Positions 1 through 6,567 of a stretch of 6,947 bases of DNA are shown here, piece after piece (positions within the stretch are counted from its first letter, which is position 1; each line of letters begins with the position of its first letter). The position numbers and the translations under genes were made by a program. Source of the DNA: Verrucomicrobiales bacterium. Its GTDB lineage: Bacteria > Verrucomicrobiota > Verrucomicrobiia > Limisphaerales > UBA9464. The DNA lies in the NCBI GenBank assembly GCA_003445095.1, contig DLVS01000207.1:1-6947 (forward strand), read 5' to 3'. Below the pieces are notes generated by a model. It was not told where the DNA came from and made no database searches. It was given only the letters and a program-made list of their open reading frames with translations.

Positions 1-744
1 TTTGCTCTGCCGATCTACGATCCGACGGTTCGGCGCGTGCTGGCGGGTAGGTCGCCGCGGATCCGCGCGGCGGAACTCATCAATGTTACTAAGGTCCGCG
101 ACGTCGCGTTACGCAAGAAACTTTACGAAGGCGGCACGGCGGCTGTGCAGTCAGCTCAGGATCTCTTGGTTGAAGTCGCTCGGTCGATCGACGCCGAGGC
201 ACGTGACTTGAGGAAGACCATCGAGGCTCAGAGCGAAATCAAGCAACAAGCCCAAGCGGCGATTGCGAAGGCCCGTTTCGCGTTGGAGGGCGCGAGCTCC
301 TATCCCGATGCGACCTTTACCCTGCGTCTCGCGTTCGGAACAATTCGAGGCTTTAAGGAAAATGGCAACACGGTGCCACCGTTCACGACCATGGGCGGGC
401 TCTTCGAGCGCAACGCGGCAATGAAAAACCAGCCGCCCTTCGATCTGCCGGAGCGCTGGCTCAAGAAGAAGTCCGCCCTCAACTTGCAGACGCCGCTCAA
501 TTTCGTGAACACGGCAGACATCATCGGCGGCAATTCTGGCAGCCCCGTGGTGAATCGGGCCGGCGAATTTGTGGGCATCATCTTCGACGGGAATCTGCAA
601 TCGCTGGTGCTGGATTTTGTTTATGACGACGTCCAAGCCCGAGCGCTCAGTGTAGACAGCCGGGCAATCATCGAAGCCCTTGACAAAGTTTACGGGGCTG
701 CCGACCTGGTGCATGAATTGCGGACGGGTAAACGAAAGACGTGA
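1..744 (+). CDS. S46 family serine peptidase (dipeptidyl-peptidase 7/11 type), C-terminal part
   Basis: This is the C-terminal 247 codons of an S46 peptidase; frame 1 is open from the first base, so the gene begins outside the window. S46 enzymes are secreted or periplasmic exopeptidases that release dipeptides from peptide N-termini, usually about 700 residues long. The catalytic serine motif GGNSGSPV is clear, with the Ser codon at 535-537, preceded by a family-typical 'NFVNTADIIGG' stretch. Upstream, 'YPDATFTLRLAFG' also matches the family. The His and Asp of the triad would lie in the missing N-terminal part. After the serine, 'IIFDGN' has Gly (codon 589-591) at the position that is Arg in Asp/Glu-specific DPP11 and Gly in DPP7, so a preference for hydrophobic P1 residues is inferred. 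It ends in TGA and faces the rhodanese gene convergently. Confidence 0.93.
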   Translation, partial: FALPIYDPTVRRVLAGRSPRIRAAELINVTKVRDVALRKKLYEGGTAAVQSAQDLLVEVARSIDAEARDLRKTIEAQSEIKQQAQAAIAKARFALEGASSYPDATFTLRLAFGTIRGFKENGNTVPPFTTMGGLFERNAAMKNQPPFDLPERWLKKKSALNLQTPLNFVNTADIIGGNSGSPVVNRAGEFVGIIFDGNLQSLVLDFVYDDVQARALSVDSRAIIEALDKVYGAADLVHELRTGKRKT

Positions 745-883
745 TGGGAAGCTCGAGAAACTTCTGTCATCAGCGAAGATTAGTGTTTATTAGCGGTTCA
801 AGATCGGCGTTCGGGTTTGAATCTCGACACGCGCACGGCTCTCCAGAGCGTCGCCCACCAGACTCGTCATGGAGTCGGCACCA

Positions 884-1438
884 CTACCGCGCTTTCTCCG
901 TGATCGGCGCGCGCAATTCTGGCTTCAGGAGTTTGCCAAAACTCTCGCTGTATGGATGCACCTGCGTCGCTACGCCACCGTCTCGTACGAGGGGGCGGCC
1001 TTCGTTGGCCCATTGGAAAAGCGACCCTTCTAGGTTAAGCACCTGGGCAAATCCGGCTCGCAACAATCGAGTCGCGCAATTCGAGGACCGATAACCGATC
1101 GAACAGTACAACACCACCGGACGATTGGTGGGCAGACTTGGCAGAAGTTCCCTTGCAGAAGTGTCGGGCGCGACCCAGCGCGCTCCGGCCAAATGGCTCA
1201 CTTCAAATTCAGCCCGCGTTCGGACGTCGATAATCTCTGGTTGAACTCGCTTGGTGTTGTTCAGCCAAGCTGCCAATTCCGCGGTCGTGAGATGTTTCAC
1301 CTCGGGAAAGCGCTCTTGAACGAGAGCCTTCATCTTCTCTAGCCCGTCCTTGGCTGCCTGTCCGACCGGGGAATTCCACACGCTGAGTAGTGCCAAGCTG
1401 CCTTTCGTGAAAACTCGCCATGCCCGAGCCACCGTCAT
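884..1438 (-). CDS. Rhodanese-like domain protein (single-domain sulfurtransferase)
   Basis: A 184-residue protein with one rhodanese domain at about residues 48-155. The N-terminal signature reads 'IIDVRTRAEFEVSHLAGA' (69-86), and the active-site loop is C112-S-I-G-Y-R-S118, the CxxGxRS form with the persulfide-carrying cysteine intact, so the protein is probably an active sulfurtransferase rather than an inactive regulatory homologue. The first 45 residues hold a short moderately hydrophobic stretch (about 13-22) and a helical segment; I see no convincing signal peptide. The sulfur donor and acceptor cannot be told from sequence. The ATG at 1438 is the only good start: an in-frame TGA lies about 30 nt upstream. 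There is no clear Shine-Dalgarno sequence. It is divergent from the oxidoreductase gene (112-nt gap) and convergent with the S46 peptidase gene, so it probably stands alone. Confidence 0.9.
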   Translation of the reverse strand: MTVARAWRVFTKGSLALLSVWNSPVGQAAKDGLEKMKALVQERFPEVKHLTTAELAAWLNNTKRVQPEIIDVRTRAEFEVSHLAGARWVAPDTSARELLPSLPTNRPVVLYCSIGYRSSNCATRLLRAGFAQVLNLEGSLFQWANEGRPLVRDGGVATQVHPYSESFGKLLKPELRAPITEKAR

Positions 1439-1516
1439 GCTGCGAGGATAATCGGCATTGGCCCCTTGTCAGCAGCGAGCGATTCGCGACAACCTTGCCA
1501 CCCACGCTCACGGGTT

Positions 1517-1540
1517 ACCGACAACCGATCACTGATCACC
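1517..1540 (+). repeat. Imperfect tandem heptamer array before the oxidoreductase start
   Basis: Three consecutive 7-mers, ACCGACA, ACCGATC and ACTGATC, are followed by a partial ACC. The array ends 10 nt before the ATG of the oxidoreductase gene, in the divergent spacer with the rhodanese gene. Neighbouring copies differ by one or two bases. It is seen directly. Whether it is a regulator binding site, a dispersed simple repeat or chance is not decidable here. Confidence 0.6.
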
Positions 1541-1550
1541 TCCGCGCCCC

Positions 1551-2708
1551 ATGTCTCTCCGCCTTGGTCTAATCGGACTCGGCAATATTGGCCGACACCA
1601 CGCCGCGTACCTTCTCGATGGCAAAGTGCCGCGCTGCGAACTCGTCGCCGTTTGCAATCCCACTTTGGCCCGACTGGAGCCATACCGAACTCGCGGGCTC
1701 AAGGTATTCACCGACCCCCACGAGTTGATCCAGTCCGGTGTGGTGGATTCGGTCCTCATTGCGACTCCGCATTATCAACATACGGCGCTGGGCATCGCCG
1801 CCCTGGAGGCTGGCCTACATGTGATGGTCGAGAAGCCCATCTCGGCGCACAAGGCCGATGCGGAACGACTACTCGCGGCCGCCGCCAGCCGGCCGGAGCT
1901 GATTCTCGCCGGCATGTTCCAACTCCGCGTCGAACCGCGGTACGCCAAGATCCGGGCCCTGTTAGCCGGTGGCGACCTGGGACAAATTCAACGGGTTACT
2001 TGGATCAACACCGATTGGTTCCGGACTGAGACTTACTACGCGAGCGGTGGCTGGCGGGCCACTTGGCGAGGAGAAGGCGGCGGTGTCTTACTCAATCAAT
2101 GCCTGCACAACCTCGACGTGCTGGCGTGGCTGCTCGGCCTTCCGGCCCGAGTGCGTGGCTTCTGCCAATTCGGTCGCTGGCACCGCATCGAAGTCGAGGA
2201 CCAGGTCACCGCGTATTTCGAGTACGCCAATGGCGCTACGGGAACATTTCTGAGCAGCACCGGTGAAGCCCCGGGTACCAATCGATTTGAGATCGCCGGT
2301 TCACGCGGCCGCGTCGTGCTCGAGAATAATCGCCTCACTTTCACGCGTAACGAAGCCGATGCACTCGACTGGAGTCGCACGGTGAATATCGGCTTCAGCA
2401 AACCGGACGTTTGGAATATTGAAATTCCATTCTCCGACGCCGCCACACCCCACGCGACTTTGATGCAGAACTTTGTGGCCGCGGTTCTCGATGGGGCGCC
2501 GCTCATTGCGTCGGGTGCGGACGGCTTACATTCCGTCGAGCTGGCCAACGCGATTACTTTTTCATCACTCTTAGGTCAAACCCTGGAACTTCCGCTCGAT
2601 GGCGCAGCGTGGGAACGGAAGCTGGCGGAGCTCGGTGCCAGTTCAAAACTGACGAAGGAAATTCGAACCGTGGTCACCGACGATTTTGCGGCGTCATTTC
2701 GGCGGTAA
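1551..2708 (+). CDS. Gfo/Idh/MocA family NAD(P)-dependent oxidoreductase
   Basis: A complete 385-residue protein of the usual family length. The N-terminal Rossmann fold starts immediately, with the dinucleotide motif G8-L-I-G-L-G-N-I-G (GxGxxG at 9-14), then 'VLIATPHYQH' (68-77) and the hallmark E94-K95-P96, whose lysine takes part in catalysis in characterised members. The C-terminal alpha/beta domain carries 'GEGGGVLLNQCLHNLDVLAWLLG' type sequence (174-196) with H186 and D189, the position of the catalytic histidine in many relatives. These enzymes oxidise or reduce hydroxyl/keto groups, mostly on sugars, inositols and related polyols, in the cytoplasm; the substrate cannot be assigned. 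No sugar transporter or catabolic gene is next to it. The ATG at 1551 fits because the Rossmann motif begins within ten residues; no clear Shine-Dalgarno sequence is present. The nearest downstream element is the palindrome at 2737-2774. Confidence 0.95.
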   Translation: MSLRLGLIGLGNIGRHHAAYLLDGKVPRCELVAVCNPTLARLEPYRTRGLKVFTDPHELIQSGVVDSVLIATPHYQHTALGIAALEAGLHVMVEKPISAHKADAERLLAAAASRPELILAGMFQLRVEPRYAKIRALLAGGDLGQIQRVTWINTDWFRTETYYASGGWRATWRGEGGGVLLNQCLHNLDVLAWLLGLPARVRGFCQFGRWHRIEVEDQVTAYFEYANGATGTFLSSTGEAPGTNRFEIAGSRGRVVLENNRLTFTRNEADALDWSRTVNIGFSKPDVWNIEIPFSDAATPHATLMQNFVAAVLDGAPLIASGADGLHSVELANAITFSSLLGQTLELPLDGAAWERKLAELGASSKLTKEIRTVVTDDFAASFRR

Positions 2709-3015
2709 GGCGTTTGGACTGGGCCGCGGCAAAGCCGTGCGACCTTTTGTTGCACCTGCAACAAAAGGTCGCACCTGGGAAAGGGTTGATTGGGGATCGG
2801 ATTCGGCCTTGGCCAAGAGATAGCGGAGCCTGATATCGTCCATCGCCGATGATTTGTGGCTCAATGCTCTAGATCATCGATCAAGCCGAGCCCGGTTTAC
2901 GCCCGAGCCGTTGGCGTCCCTAGATTTCTTCAGCTCGCATTCTCTCATGCGGGTCCATCTGGGCAGGGGGAGATTGCTCAACTGGGCGGGACCCAGATGC
3001 CGGCGGCTCTTTTCG
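2709..3015. other. Convergent intergenic region, non-coding
   Basis: This 307-base gap lies between the 3' ends of the oxidoreductase gene (+) and ychF (-). I see no gene-like open frame. It holds the strong palindrome at 2737-2774 and two weaker inverted repeats: CGATGAT at 2847-2853 with ATCATCG at 2873-2879, and CATCTGGG at 2956-2963 with CCCAGATG at 2992-2999. The latter overlaps an alternative pairing, GGGTCC at 2951-2956 with GGACCC at 2989-2994. None is followed by a T-tract that would make it a standard intrinsic terminator on either strand. Confidence 0.6.
2737..2774. repeat. Perfect 18-bp inverted repeat with 2-nt spacer (palindromic element)
   Basis: The left arm GTGCGACCTTTTGTTGCA (2737-2754) and the right arm TGCAACAAAAGGTCGCAC (2757-2774) are exact reverse complements, separated by CC. 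It begins 28 nt after the oxidoreductase stop in a convergent gap, a common place for bidirectional terminators. However, there is no U-tract after either arm, and a 2-nt spacer means some central pairs must open to form a loop. A dispersed REP-like or MITE-like palindrome is an equally good reading. The structure is seen directly; the role is inferred. Confidence 0.85.
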
Positions 3016-4119
3016 TCACACATTGAACTTGAAGAGCAGCACGTCGCCGTCCTTCACGACGTATTCTTTGCCTTCCATTCGGTACAATCCCTTGTCCCGA
3101 GCAGCCGCCACCGAGCCGCAGTTCACCAGGTCTGTGTAGGCAACCGTCTCCGCTTTGATAAAGCCACGTTCGAAGTCGCTGTGGATGACGCCCGCTGCTT
3201 TCGGTGCCGTGTCGCCGGCGTGAATGGTCCACGCGCGCACTTCTTTTTCGCCCGCCGTGAAGTAGGTGCGCAAGCCGAGCAAATGGTAGGTGGCGCGAAT
3301 GAGCGCGCCCACACCCGATTCCGTAACGCCCAATTCGGCCAGAAACTGTTTCGCTTCTTCTTCCGACAGGTCCACCAAGTCGCTTTCGATCTGTGCCGAG
3401 ATCACCACCGCTTCGCACGCCAGGTGTTGCTTTACGTACTCGCGGACTTTCTGCACGAATGGATTGGAGTCTGCTTGGACCAGGTCACTTTCTTTGACGT
3501 TGCAGGCGAAGATGGTCGGCTTGTCCGTCATCAGCCAGAACAGCTTGGAAATCGCCCGTTCTTCCGGAGTCAGTTCCAGCGTTAGCGCCGGCTTTCCGGC
3601 GTCGAGATGCGGCTGGAGCTTTTGCAAGACCCCTTGCTCGGCGAGCGCTACTTTGTCACCCCGCTTCGCATCCTTGGACACTTTCTCCAGTCGTTTATTG
3701 ATTCCTTCCAAGTCAGCCAACACCAGTTCGGTCGTGATCGTCTCGATGTCGCGCACCGGATCGACCGTGCCGGTCACGTGATGGATGTCGGGATCTTCGA
3801 AGCACCGCACCACCTGCACGATGGCATCCACTTCGCGAATGTGACTGAGGAACTTGTTGCCCAGCCCTTCTCCGGCGCTGGCGCCTTGGACAAGACCGGC
3901 GATGTCCACAAACTCGATCGCGGCCGGGATGACGACATTGGTTCGCGCAATCTTCTGCAACACGGCGAGCCGGGAGTCAGGCACGGTCACCACCCCCACA
4001 TTGGGGTCGATGGTGCAAAACGGATAATTAGCGGCCTGGGCTTTGCGCGTGCGAGTGACCGCATTGAAGAGAGTGGACTTCCCCACGTTCGGGAGCCCGA
4101 CGATGCCAGCTTTGAGCAT
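3016..4119 (-). CDS. ychF: Redox-regulated ATPase YchF (Obg family)
   Basis: A complete 367-residue protein, close to the 363 of E. coli YchF, a universally conserved P-loop NTPase of the Obg group that prefers ATP and associates with ribosomes. The P-loop G8-L-P-N-V-G-K-S-T16 and the G3 motif 'DIAGLV' (D72) are intact. The G4 position reads N207-V-K-E210 instead of NKxD, which is the family hallmark linked to ATP use. His114 matches the residue that replaces the usual catalytic Gln, and Cys35 in 'NYPFCTI' matches the cysteine implicated in redox control of the E. coli protein. A coiled-coil-like insertion spans about 130-190, and the C-terminal TGS domain (about 280-365) includes 'RAWTIHAGDTAPKAAGVIH'. 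The ATG at 4119 puts the P-loop at the normal distance. It lies 83 nt behind the DivIC/FtsB-like gene on the same strand and may be the last gene of that unit. Confidence 0.98.
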   Translation of the reverse strand: MLKAGIVGLPNVGKSTLFNAVTRTRKAQAANYPFCTIDPNVGVVTVPDSRLAVLQKIARTNVVIPAAIEFVDIAGLVQGASAGEGLGNKFLSHIREVDAIVQVVRCFEDPDIHHVTGTVDPVRDIETITTELVLADLEGINKRLEKVSKDAKRGDKVALAEQGVLQKLQPHLDAGKPALTLELTPEERAISKLFWLMTDKPTIFACNVKESDLVQADSNPFVQKVREYVKQHLACEAVVISAQIESDLVDLSEEEAKQFLAELGVTESGVGALIRATYHLLGLRTYFTAGEKEVRAWTIHAGDTAPKAAGVIHSDFERGFIKAETVAYTDLVNCGSVAAARDKGLYRMEGKEYVVKDGDVLLFKFNV

Positions 4120-4202
4120 ATGGAGCCGCGGAGCATGGCCGCCGCTGGGGTCAGCGCAAGGTGGAAGGATGCCGGAGAAAATCGGATCGGGCCGAGTTCC
4201 GG

Positions 4203-4520
4203 TCAGCGTTGAGGCTCGAATCGAATGATCGTTTCGCCGGGGCGCGCGACTCCTTGCTCCCGCGCGGCGCGTTCGACGGCTTTGGGATCATTTTGGAGCG
4301 CATTCACCTGGGTTTGCAGGCGGCGATGTTCAGCCTGCAACGCGCTGAGCAAAGCGCGCTTGGTTTCCAACTCGACCCGCATCCCTCGATTCTGCTGGAT
4401 CAAGGGCAAGTAACTGAGTCCGGCACCCGCCAAGAGCGCCAAGACGATCAAGAGGATCAACAGCCGGTTGGCAAAGCCCCACAAGCCGCCCCCGTCGCGC
4501 GCGGTGTCAAAGTCACTCAT
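4203..4520 (-). CDS. DivIC/FtsB-like septum formation initiator protein
   Basis: A 105-residue single-pass membrane protein, the size of E. coli FtsB (103). Residues 1-17 form a short cytoplasmic tail, 18-40 a strongly hydrophobic segment, and 45-78 a heptad-like coiled coil rich in L, E, Q and R. The C-terminal 'DPKAVERAAREQGVARPGE' followed by 'TIIRF' is the typical DivIC/FtsB ending. Family members join FtsL and FtsQ/DivIB at the division site and help activate septal peptidoglycan synthesis. The ATG at 4520 overlaps the TAA of the lipoprotein gene by one base (TAATG), pointing to translational coupling. The frame stays open further upstream to 4694, but a longer protein would overlap the lipoprotein gene and place non-family sequence before the membrane segment, so I reject it. 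FtsB and DivIC cannot be separated by sequence alone, and FtsL-like proteins share the same architecture. Confidence 0.82.
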   Translation of the reverse strand: MSDFDTARDGGGLWGFANRLLILLIVLALLAGAGLSYLPLIQQNRGMRVELETKRALLSALQAEHRRLQTQVNALQNDPKAVERAAREQGVARPGETIIRFEPQR

Positions 4521-4900
4521 TATTTGTACAGATGTCGAACGCTGGCCAACTTTTGGTCCGGTCCGAAGGTTAGCAAAAGAAACACATTGGGGGTCGAATT
4601 GACGGTTCCGTAACTCCAGCCTCCTCCCCAGGGCCCCCATACGCCATACCCGACTCCTGGGGTCGAGTACACTCGGCTGGCCGACTGCAACCATTCGGCG
4701 ACCTTGGTGCCATCTTCCAGGGTGGCCACCGAGTTCGGCGGACCCAGTTGGAGCACGGCTTCATCGTAAGTCGCGACGCCAATCAAGGACTTCCAGTCCG
4801 GACCTCGCATCGCGCAACCCGCGACCAAGCCCGCTAGCAGCAGTACCAGCAGCACAGTCTCAGACGTCCGTCGCGGCCAACGCACGAGCAAGAAAGGCAC
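4520..4900 (-). CDS. Small lipoprotein, BamE/SmpA-like (tentative)
   Basis: With a GTG start at 4900 this is a 126-residue protein. It has a basic n-region (RWPRR), a hydrophobic core and the lipobox L-V-A-G-C, so Cys29 (codon 4814-4816) would be lipidated after signal peptidase II cleavage. The mature part begins 'AMRGPDW', then 'TYDEAVLQLGPPNSVATLEDG' type sequence and 'KVAEW', a pattern resembling the small BamE/SmpA/OmlA fold, in which a helix with 'LG.P' precedes a beta-sheet; this match is by eye only. Residues 82-98 are rich in Gly, Trp and Tyr. The start is uncertain: GTG 4900 has AGGGA 10 nt upstream, GTG 4885 gives a shorter signal peptide, ATG 4948 gives an unusually long n-region, and ATG 5020 would overlap rtcB. 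Its stop overlaps the start of the DivIC/FtsB-like gene, so the two are probably co-translated. An outer-membrane or envelope role is inferred. Confidence 0.78.
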   Translation of the reverse strand: MPFLLVRWPRRTSETVLLVLLLAGLVAGCAMRGPDWKSLIGVATYDEAVLQLGPPNSVATLEDGTKVAEWLQSASRVYSTPGVGYGVWGPWGGGWSYGTVNSTPNVFLLLTFGPDQKLASVRHLYK

Positions 4901-5000
4901 AAATGCCAATTCCCTGCAATCATCGGGTGCGGCGGTGTCGAGAAGCATCGGATTCTGACCCACAGTCTGTGCGTTGAAGGAGTGTGATCGCAATGAGACG

Positions 5001-6395
5001 CTAGTCTTCGGGCCGTTCACCGCTGGGAGCCATCTTCACCAGCTTGGGGTCGAACCGCGCCAACACTTCGACCAAGTCACTCTGGGCCGCCATCACCTGA
5101 TGGATGTCTTTGTACACCATTGGCACTTCATCAAGTCCTGCCGAAATGAGGTGGACATTTCGTTCCTTCAAAACGCGGTTTACCTTCTCCCATTCGAAGG
5201 TTTCGAGAGCTTTGGTCCGGCTCATGACTCGCCCCGCGCCGTGCGACGCTGACCCAAGCGAGTTCGGCCCGCCCTTACCTCGAACGACAAAGCCCGGGGT
5301 CGCCATTGAACCAGGAATGACACCCAGCACCCCGGCATGCGCGGGCGTCGCGCCTTTCCGATGCACCACGACTTCGCGTTCGGAGCCCCCGACGTAGTGA
5401 CGTTCTTTCCAGGCGAAGTTGTGATGGTTCTCCACATCGAGCAGCACCTCCGCACCGAGGTGTTCCGCGATGTGCTGGTGGATCAGTGCGTGATTCGCGG
5501 CGGCGTACCGCCCCATTAATTCCATTGCTGCCCAATATTCCTGGCCCTCCGAGGAATCGAGTCCGAGCCACGCCAGGTGTTTCTGCTCTTTGGGCAGGTC
5601 TCCATGCCGTTCCATGGCTAGCTTGCTGTAGCGGTCGCACACAGCCGCCCCAGTGCCTCGGCTGCCGCTATGGCTCAGCAGCGCGACGTATTCTCCCGGT
5701 GCCAAACCGTTGAGCTCATTTTCGAGCGTTAGCACCCCAAATTCGACAAAGTGATTCCCGCTTCCACTGGTTCCGAGTTGGGCCCAAGCGCGATCACGGT
5801 TCGTCTGGGTGACCGGACTGACACTCCAATCCGCGTCCAACACGTCATGCTGCCGTCGTTCTTTGAACGACGCGCCGACTCCGAAACGAGTCTCTTCCTC
5901 GATCGCCCGAACCAGCCGGTCGCGCCGGCGGTCTAGATCACGCAGTGGCCAGTCGAGCGCGGTCAGTTTCATACGGCAGGCAATGTCTACTCCCACGGCA
6001 TAGGGGATTACGGCGTTATCGGTGGCCAACACGCCCCCGATCGGCAAGCCGTAGCCAACATGCGCATCGGGCATGAGCGCGCCGGCGACGGCGACCGGCA
6101 ACTGACAGGCCCTCGCCATTTGGTTGACCGCCTCGGGCTCCAGTCCTTCGCCCCATTGCGTCCAGTGGGCTGTTGATTCGCGGATGGTTCGCGAGGAGCG
6201 GAGCAGGGCCTGGGCGAAGTTGCCGCGTAAGGCGTCGTGGGTGAACGCCGCGGGTGCCTTGACGACCGCTTCAACTTCGGACGCGAGGCGCGCCTTATCC
6301 AAGCCTTTGAGAATATAACGAGTGATGAATTCCAAGCCCCGGCGCGTGGCCTCGCCCGGCGGAACCCCAAGTTGGATTAGGTGCTGTTGGTTCAT
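5001..6395 (-). CDS. rtcB: RtcB family RNA ligase (3'-phosphate/5'-hydroxyl joining)
   Basis: A complete 464-residue protein, between E. coli RtcB (408) and Pyrococcus RtcB (481). RtcB joins RNA 2',3'-cyclic phosphate or 3'-phosphate ends to 5'-OH ends using GTP and Mn2+, in RNA repair or tRNA splicing. The metal ligands appear intact: D137 and C140 in 'GVDIAC', H215 in 'GSGNHF', H242 in 'LLSHSGSRG' and H325 in 'ENHHNF'. The guanylylated histidine is H385 in 'SASHGAGR'. 'MPDAHVGYGLPIGGV' (108-122) is also typical. The motif reads GVDIACRM rather than the GVDIGCGM of the best-studied enzymes, and GTSGSGNH replaces GTLGGGNH, so it belongs to a divergent bacterial subgroup. The ATG at 6395 is preceded by no clear Shine-Dalgarno sequence. 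It is the first of four same-strand genes, about 100 nt ahead of the lipoprotein gene; no rtcA, rtcR or archease gene is visible. Confidence 0.96.
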   Translation of the reverse strand: MNQQHLIQLGVPPGEATRRGLEFITRYILKGLDKARLASEVEAVVKAPAAFTHDALRGNFAQALLRSSRTIRESTAHWTQWGEGLEPEAVNQMARACQLPVAVAGALMPDAHVGYGLPIGGVLATDNAVIPYAVGVDIACRMKLTALDWPLRDLDRRRDRLVRAIEEETRFGVGASFKERRQHDVLDADWSVSPVTQTNRDRAWAQLGTSGSGNHFVEFGVLTLENELNGLAPGEYVALLSHSGSRGTGAAVCDRYSKLAMERHGDLPKEQKHLAWLGLDSSEGQEYWAAMELMGRYAAANHALIHQHIAEHLGAEVLLDVENHHNFAWKERHYVGGSEREVVVHRKGATPAHAGVLGVIPGSMATPGFVVRGKGGPNSLGSASHGAGRVMSRTKALETFEWEKVNRVLKERNVHLISAGLDEVPMVYKDIHQVMAAQSDLVEVLARFDPKLVKMAPSGERPED

Positions 6396-6490
6396 GTAAA
6401 AGCCCGTTCGAATTCAGTCGGGCGATTGCTGGCCGCAGTTTCTCGATCGCGATTTATCACGCCATCCTGCGCGCAAATTCAGCACACTCT

Positions 6491-6540
6491 CCGTCCGAAA
6501 TCACCGCAAATCGTTTTATAGGATCGGAACTTGCGGACGG
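6491..6540. repeat. Overlapping inverted repeats (7 bp and 6 bp)
   Basis: CCGTCCG at 6491-6497 is the exact reverse complement of CGGACGG at 6534-6540. CCGCAA at 6504-6509 is the reverse complement of TTGCGG at 6531-6536. The two right arms overlap by three bases, so the two stems cannot both form completely. They are short and loops are long, so chance is a real possibility. Confidence 0.4.
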
Positions 6541-6567
6541 CTACTCCGTTGCGGATGCAGACGGGAT

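Noticed and set aside
151..714. Long minus-strand open frame (187 codons) across the S46 peptidase gene
   Set aside because: It lies antisense to a clear peptidase domain and its translation shows no recognisable motif; typical shadow frame in GC-rich DNA.
790..840. Possible tRNA fragment (GGTTCAAGATC and GGGTTTGAATCTC resemble T-arm sequence)
   Set aside because: No acceptor stem, D-arm or anticodon arm can be drawn around either stretch.
741..1094. Plus-strand frame starting with an ATG that overlaps the S46 stop codon
   Set aside because: The overlap looked like coupled translation, but the protein is R/S/P-rich without motifs and lies antisense to the rhodanese active site.
1087..1100. 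Two further ACCGATA/ACCGATC heptamers resembling the array at 1517-1540
   Set aside because: They encode part of the rhodanese active-site loop (CSIGYRS) on the minus strand, so protein constraint is the simpler explanation.
2956..2999. 8-bp inverted repeat downstream of ychF as its intrinsic terminator
   Set aside because: The loop is 28 nt, no T-run follows on the minus strand, and an alternative pairing competes; not enough for a terminator call.
2854..3585. Plus-strand open frame of 243 codons across the end of ychF
   Set aside because: Antisense to well-conserved YchF sequence, with low-complexity F/H/R composition and no family motif.
4521..4694. N-terminal extension of the DivIC/FtsB-like protein in the same frame
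   Set aside because: It would be antiparallel-free but fully overlapped with the lipoprotein coding sequence in another frame, and the family protein starts just before the membrane helix.
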